The notes under the pieces: generated by a model
What the model was told of the DNA's origin: nothing
The model's database searches: none
The model's input: only the letters and a program-made list of their open reading frames with translations
Position numbers and translations under genes: made by a program
NCBI GenBank assembly: GCA_002701555.1
Contig: NZVS01000025.1
Location: 1 to 14,204, forward strand
Source: Alphaproteobacteria bacterium
GTDB taxonomy: Bacteria; Pseudomonadota; Alphaproteobacteria; Micavibrionales; Micavibrionaceae
Reading direction: 5' to 3'
DNA: 14,204 bases
Shown: positions 13,905-14,204 of the stretch, piece after piece
Position numbering within the stretch: the stretch's first letter is position 1
How the letters are laid out: each line of letters opens with the position of its first letter

Positions 13905-14204
13905 TGAAGAAAATTAGATATCTGATTGTTTTTGCGCTAATAATGGCTTTTGCATCAAGCTTATCCCATGCCCAGGATAAAATAATTGACGAAAGCATTC
14001 CGGCTTTGTCCTATGATACAAAGCTGACCAAGGAAGAATTTTATTCGAAAACGCGCGAAGTAAAAGAAACACCATCCGGTGACGAATATCTGGCATATCA
14101 TGTCAGGTTGCCTCAGGACTGGACGGAAGTTAGTGGACGAAGCCCGCAGTCGGAAGATCTGAGCAGCAAGCTGCTTGGTGAGGTCGTTCGCTTTGTGTCA
14201 CCCC
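13904..14204 (+). CDS. Exported protein of unknown function (3' end outside window)
   Basis: An open frame runs from ATG 13904 to the window end, about 100 codons. It starts MKKIRYLIVFALIMAF and continues SSLSHAQD, a clear Sec signal peptide with predicted cleavage at SHA before Q24, so the protein is periplasmic or outer-membrane associated. The visible mature part (SIPALSYDTKLTKEEFYSK, then EYLAYHVRLPQDWTEV) is polar and unrecognised; no cysteine or known motif is seen. ATG 13901 is in the same frame and would add one Met. Both starts overlap the thioesterase TGA (13902-13904), and GAGGA (13896-13900) lies just ahead, closer than usual, so coupled translation is likely. Confidence 0.75.
   Translation, partial: MKKIRYLIVFALIMAFASSLSHAQDKIIDESIPALSYDTKLTKEEFYSKTREVKETPSGDEYLAYHVRLPQDWTEVSGRSPQSEDLSSKLLGEVVRFVSP

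Noticed and set aside
1..14204. Search by eye for mobile elements, CRISPR arrays, toxin-antitoxin pairs, defence genes and tRNA/rRNA genes.
   Set aside because: No transposase, integrase, regular repeats, paired small toxin/antitoxin frames or RNA gene signatures were seen; genes are tightly packed and look chromosomal.

Overview
The window looks like ordinary chromosomal DNA from a fairly AT-rich alphaproteobacterium. This rests on protein hallmarks: a ParE-type topoisomerase IV B subunit with a TOPRIM EGDSAGG block and an FIQxNAxFVxDID-like tail, a RhlE-type helicase ending in a VPAFF-like tail, a lone receiver protein with a GPDRRR tail, a FNYPL-type HPt-like partner, and an alphaproteobacterial-style LptD. 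The genus cannot be named from sequence alone. I see no rRNA, tRNA, CRISPR array, insertion sequence, phage gene or recognisable defence island.

Layout on the + strand, 1-10977. The window opens inside the C-terminal part of an AAA+ type ATPase (1-551). A signalling cluster follows (611-3407): a membrane diguanylate cyclase (CHASE3-like sensor, GAF, GGEEF), a single-domain response regulator, and a small HPt-like protein whose frame overlaps the regulator by 14 bases. Next are a TerC-family membrane protein (3421-4152) and a small Cys/His-rich membrane protein (4246-4638), both possibly linked to metal ions. Then come a RhlE-type DEAD-box RNA helicase (4718-6040), the outer-membrane LPS translocon LptD (6122-8341), an SLC13-type transporter with two cytoplasmic RCK_C/TrkA_C-like domains whose ATG overlaps the lptD stop codon by one base (8341-10233), and an unrecognised membrane-anchored coiled-coil protein (10249-10977).

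On the - strand, 13429-10988, parE is followed after 63 bases by a small Cys-rich lipoprotein gene. The lipoprotein gene ends 10 bases from the end of the + strand block, so the two converge. Back on the + strand, divergent from parE, are a YciA-like acyl-CoA thioesterase (13512-13904) and, overlapping its stop codon, the first ~100 codons of an exported protein that runs off the window.

The genes are mostly core or housekeeping: topology, RNA remodelling, LPS export, acyl-CoA turnover. The parts least explained by known biology are the cyclase/receiver/HPt-like trio, in which the HPt-like protein appears to have Asn at the phospho-acceptor position; the lptD-transporter-coiled-coil arrangement, which differs from the usual lptD-surA neighbourhood; and the degenerate ATPase at the left edge. 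No gap between genes exceeds 100 bases.
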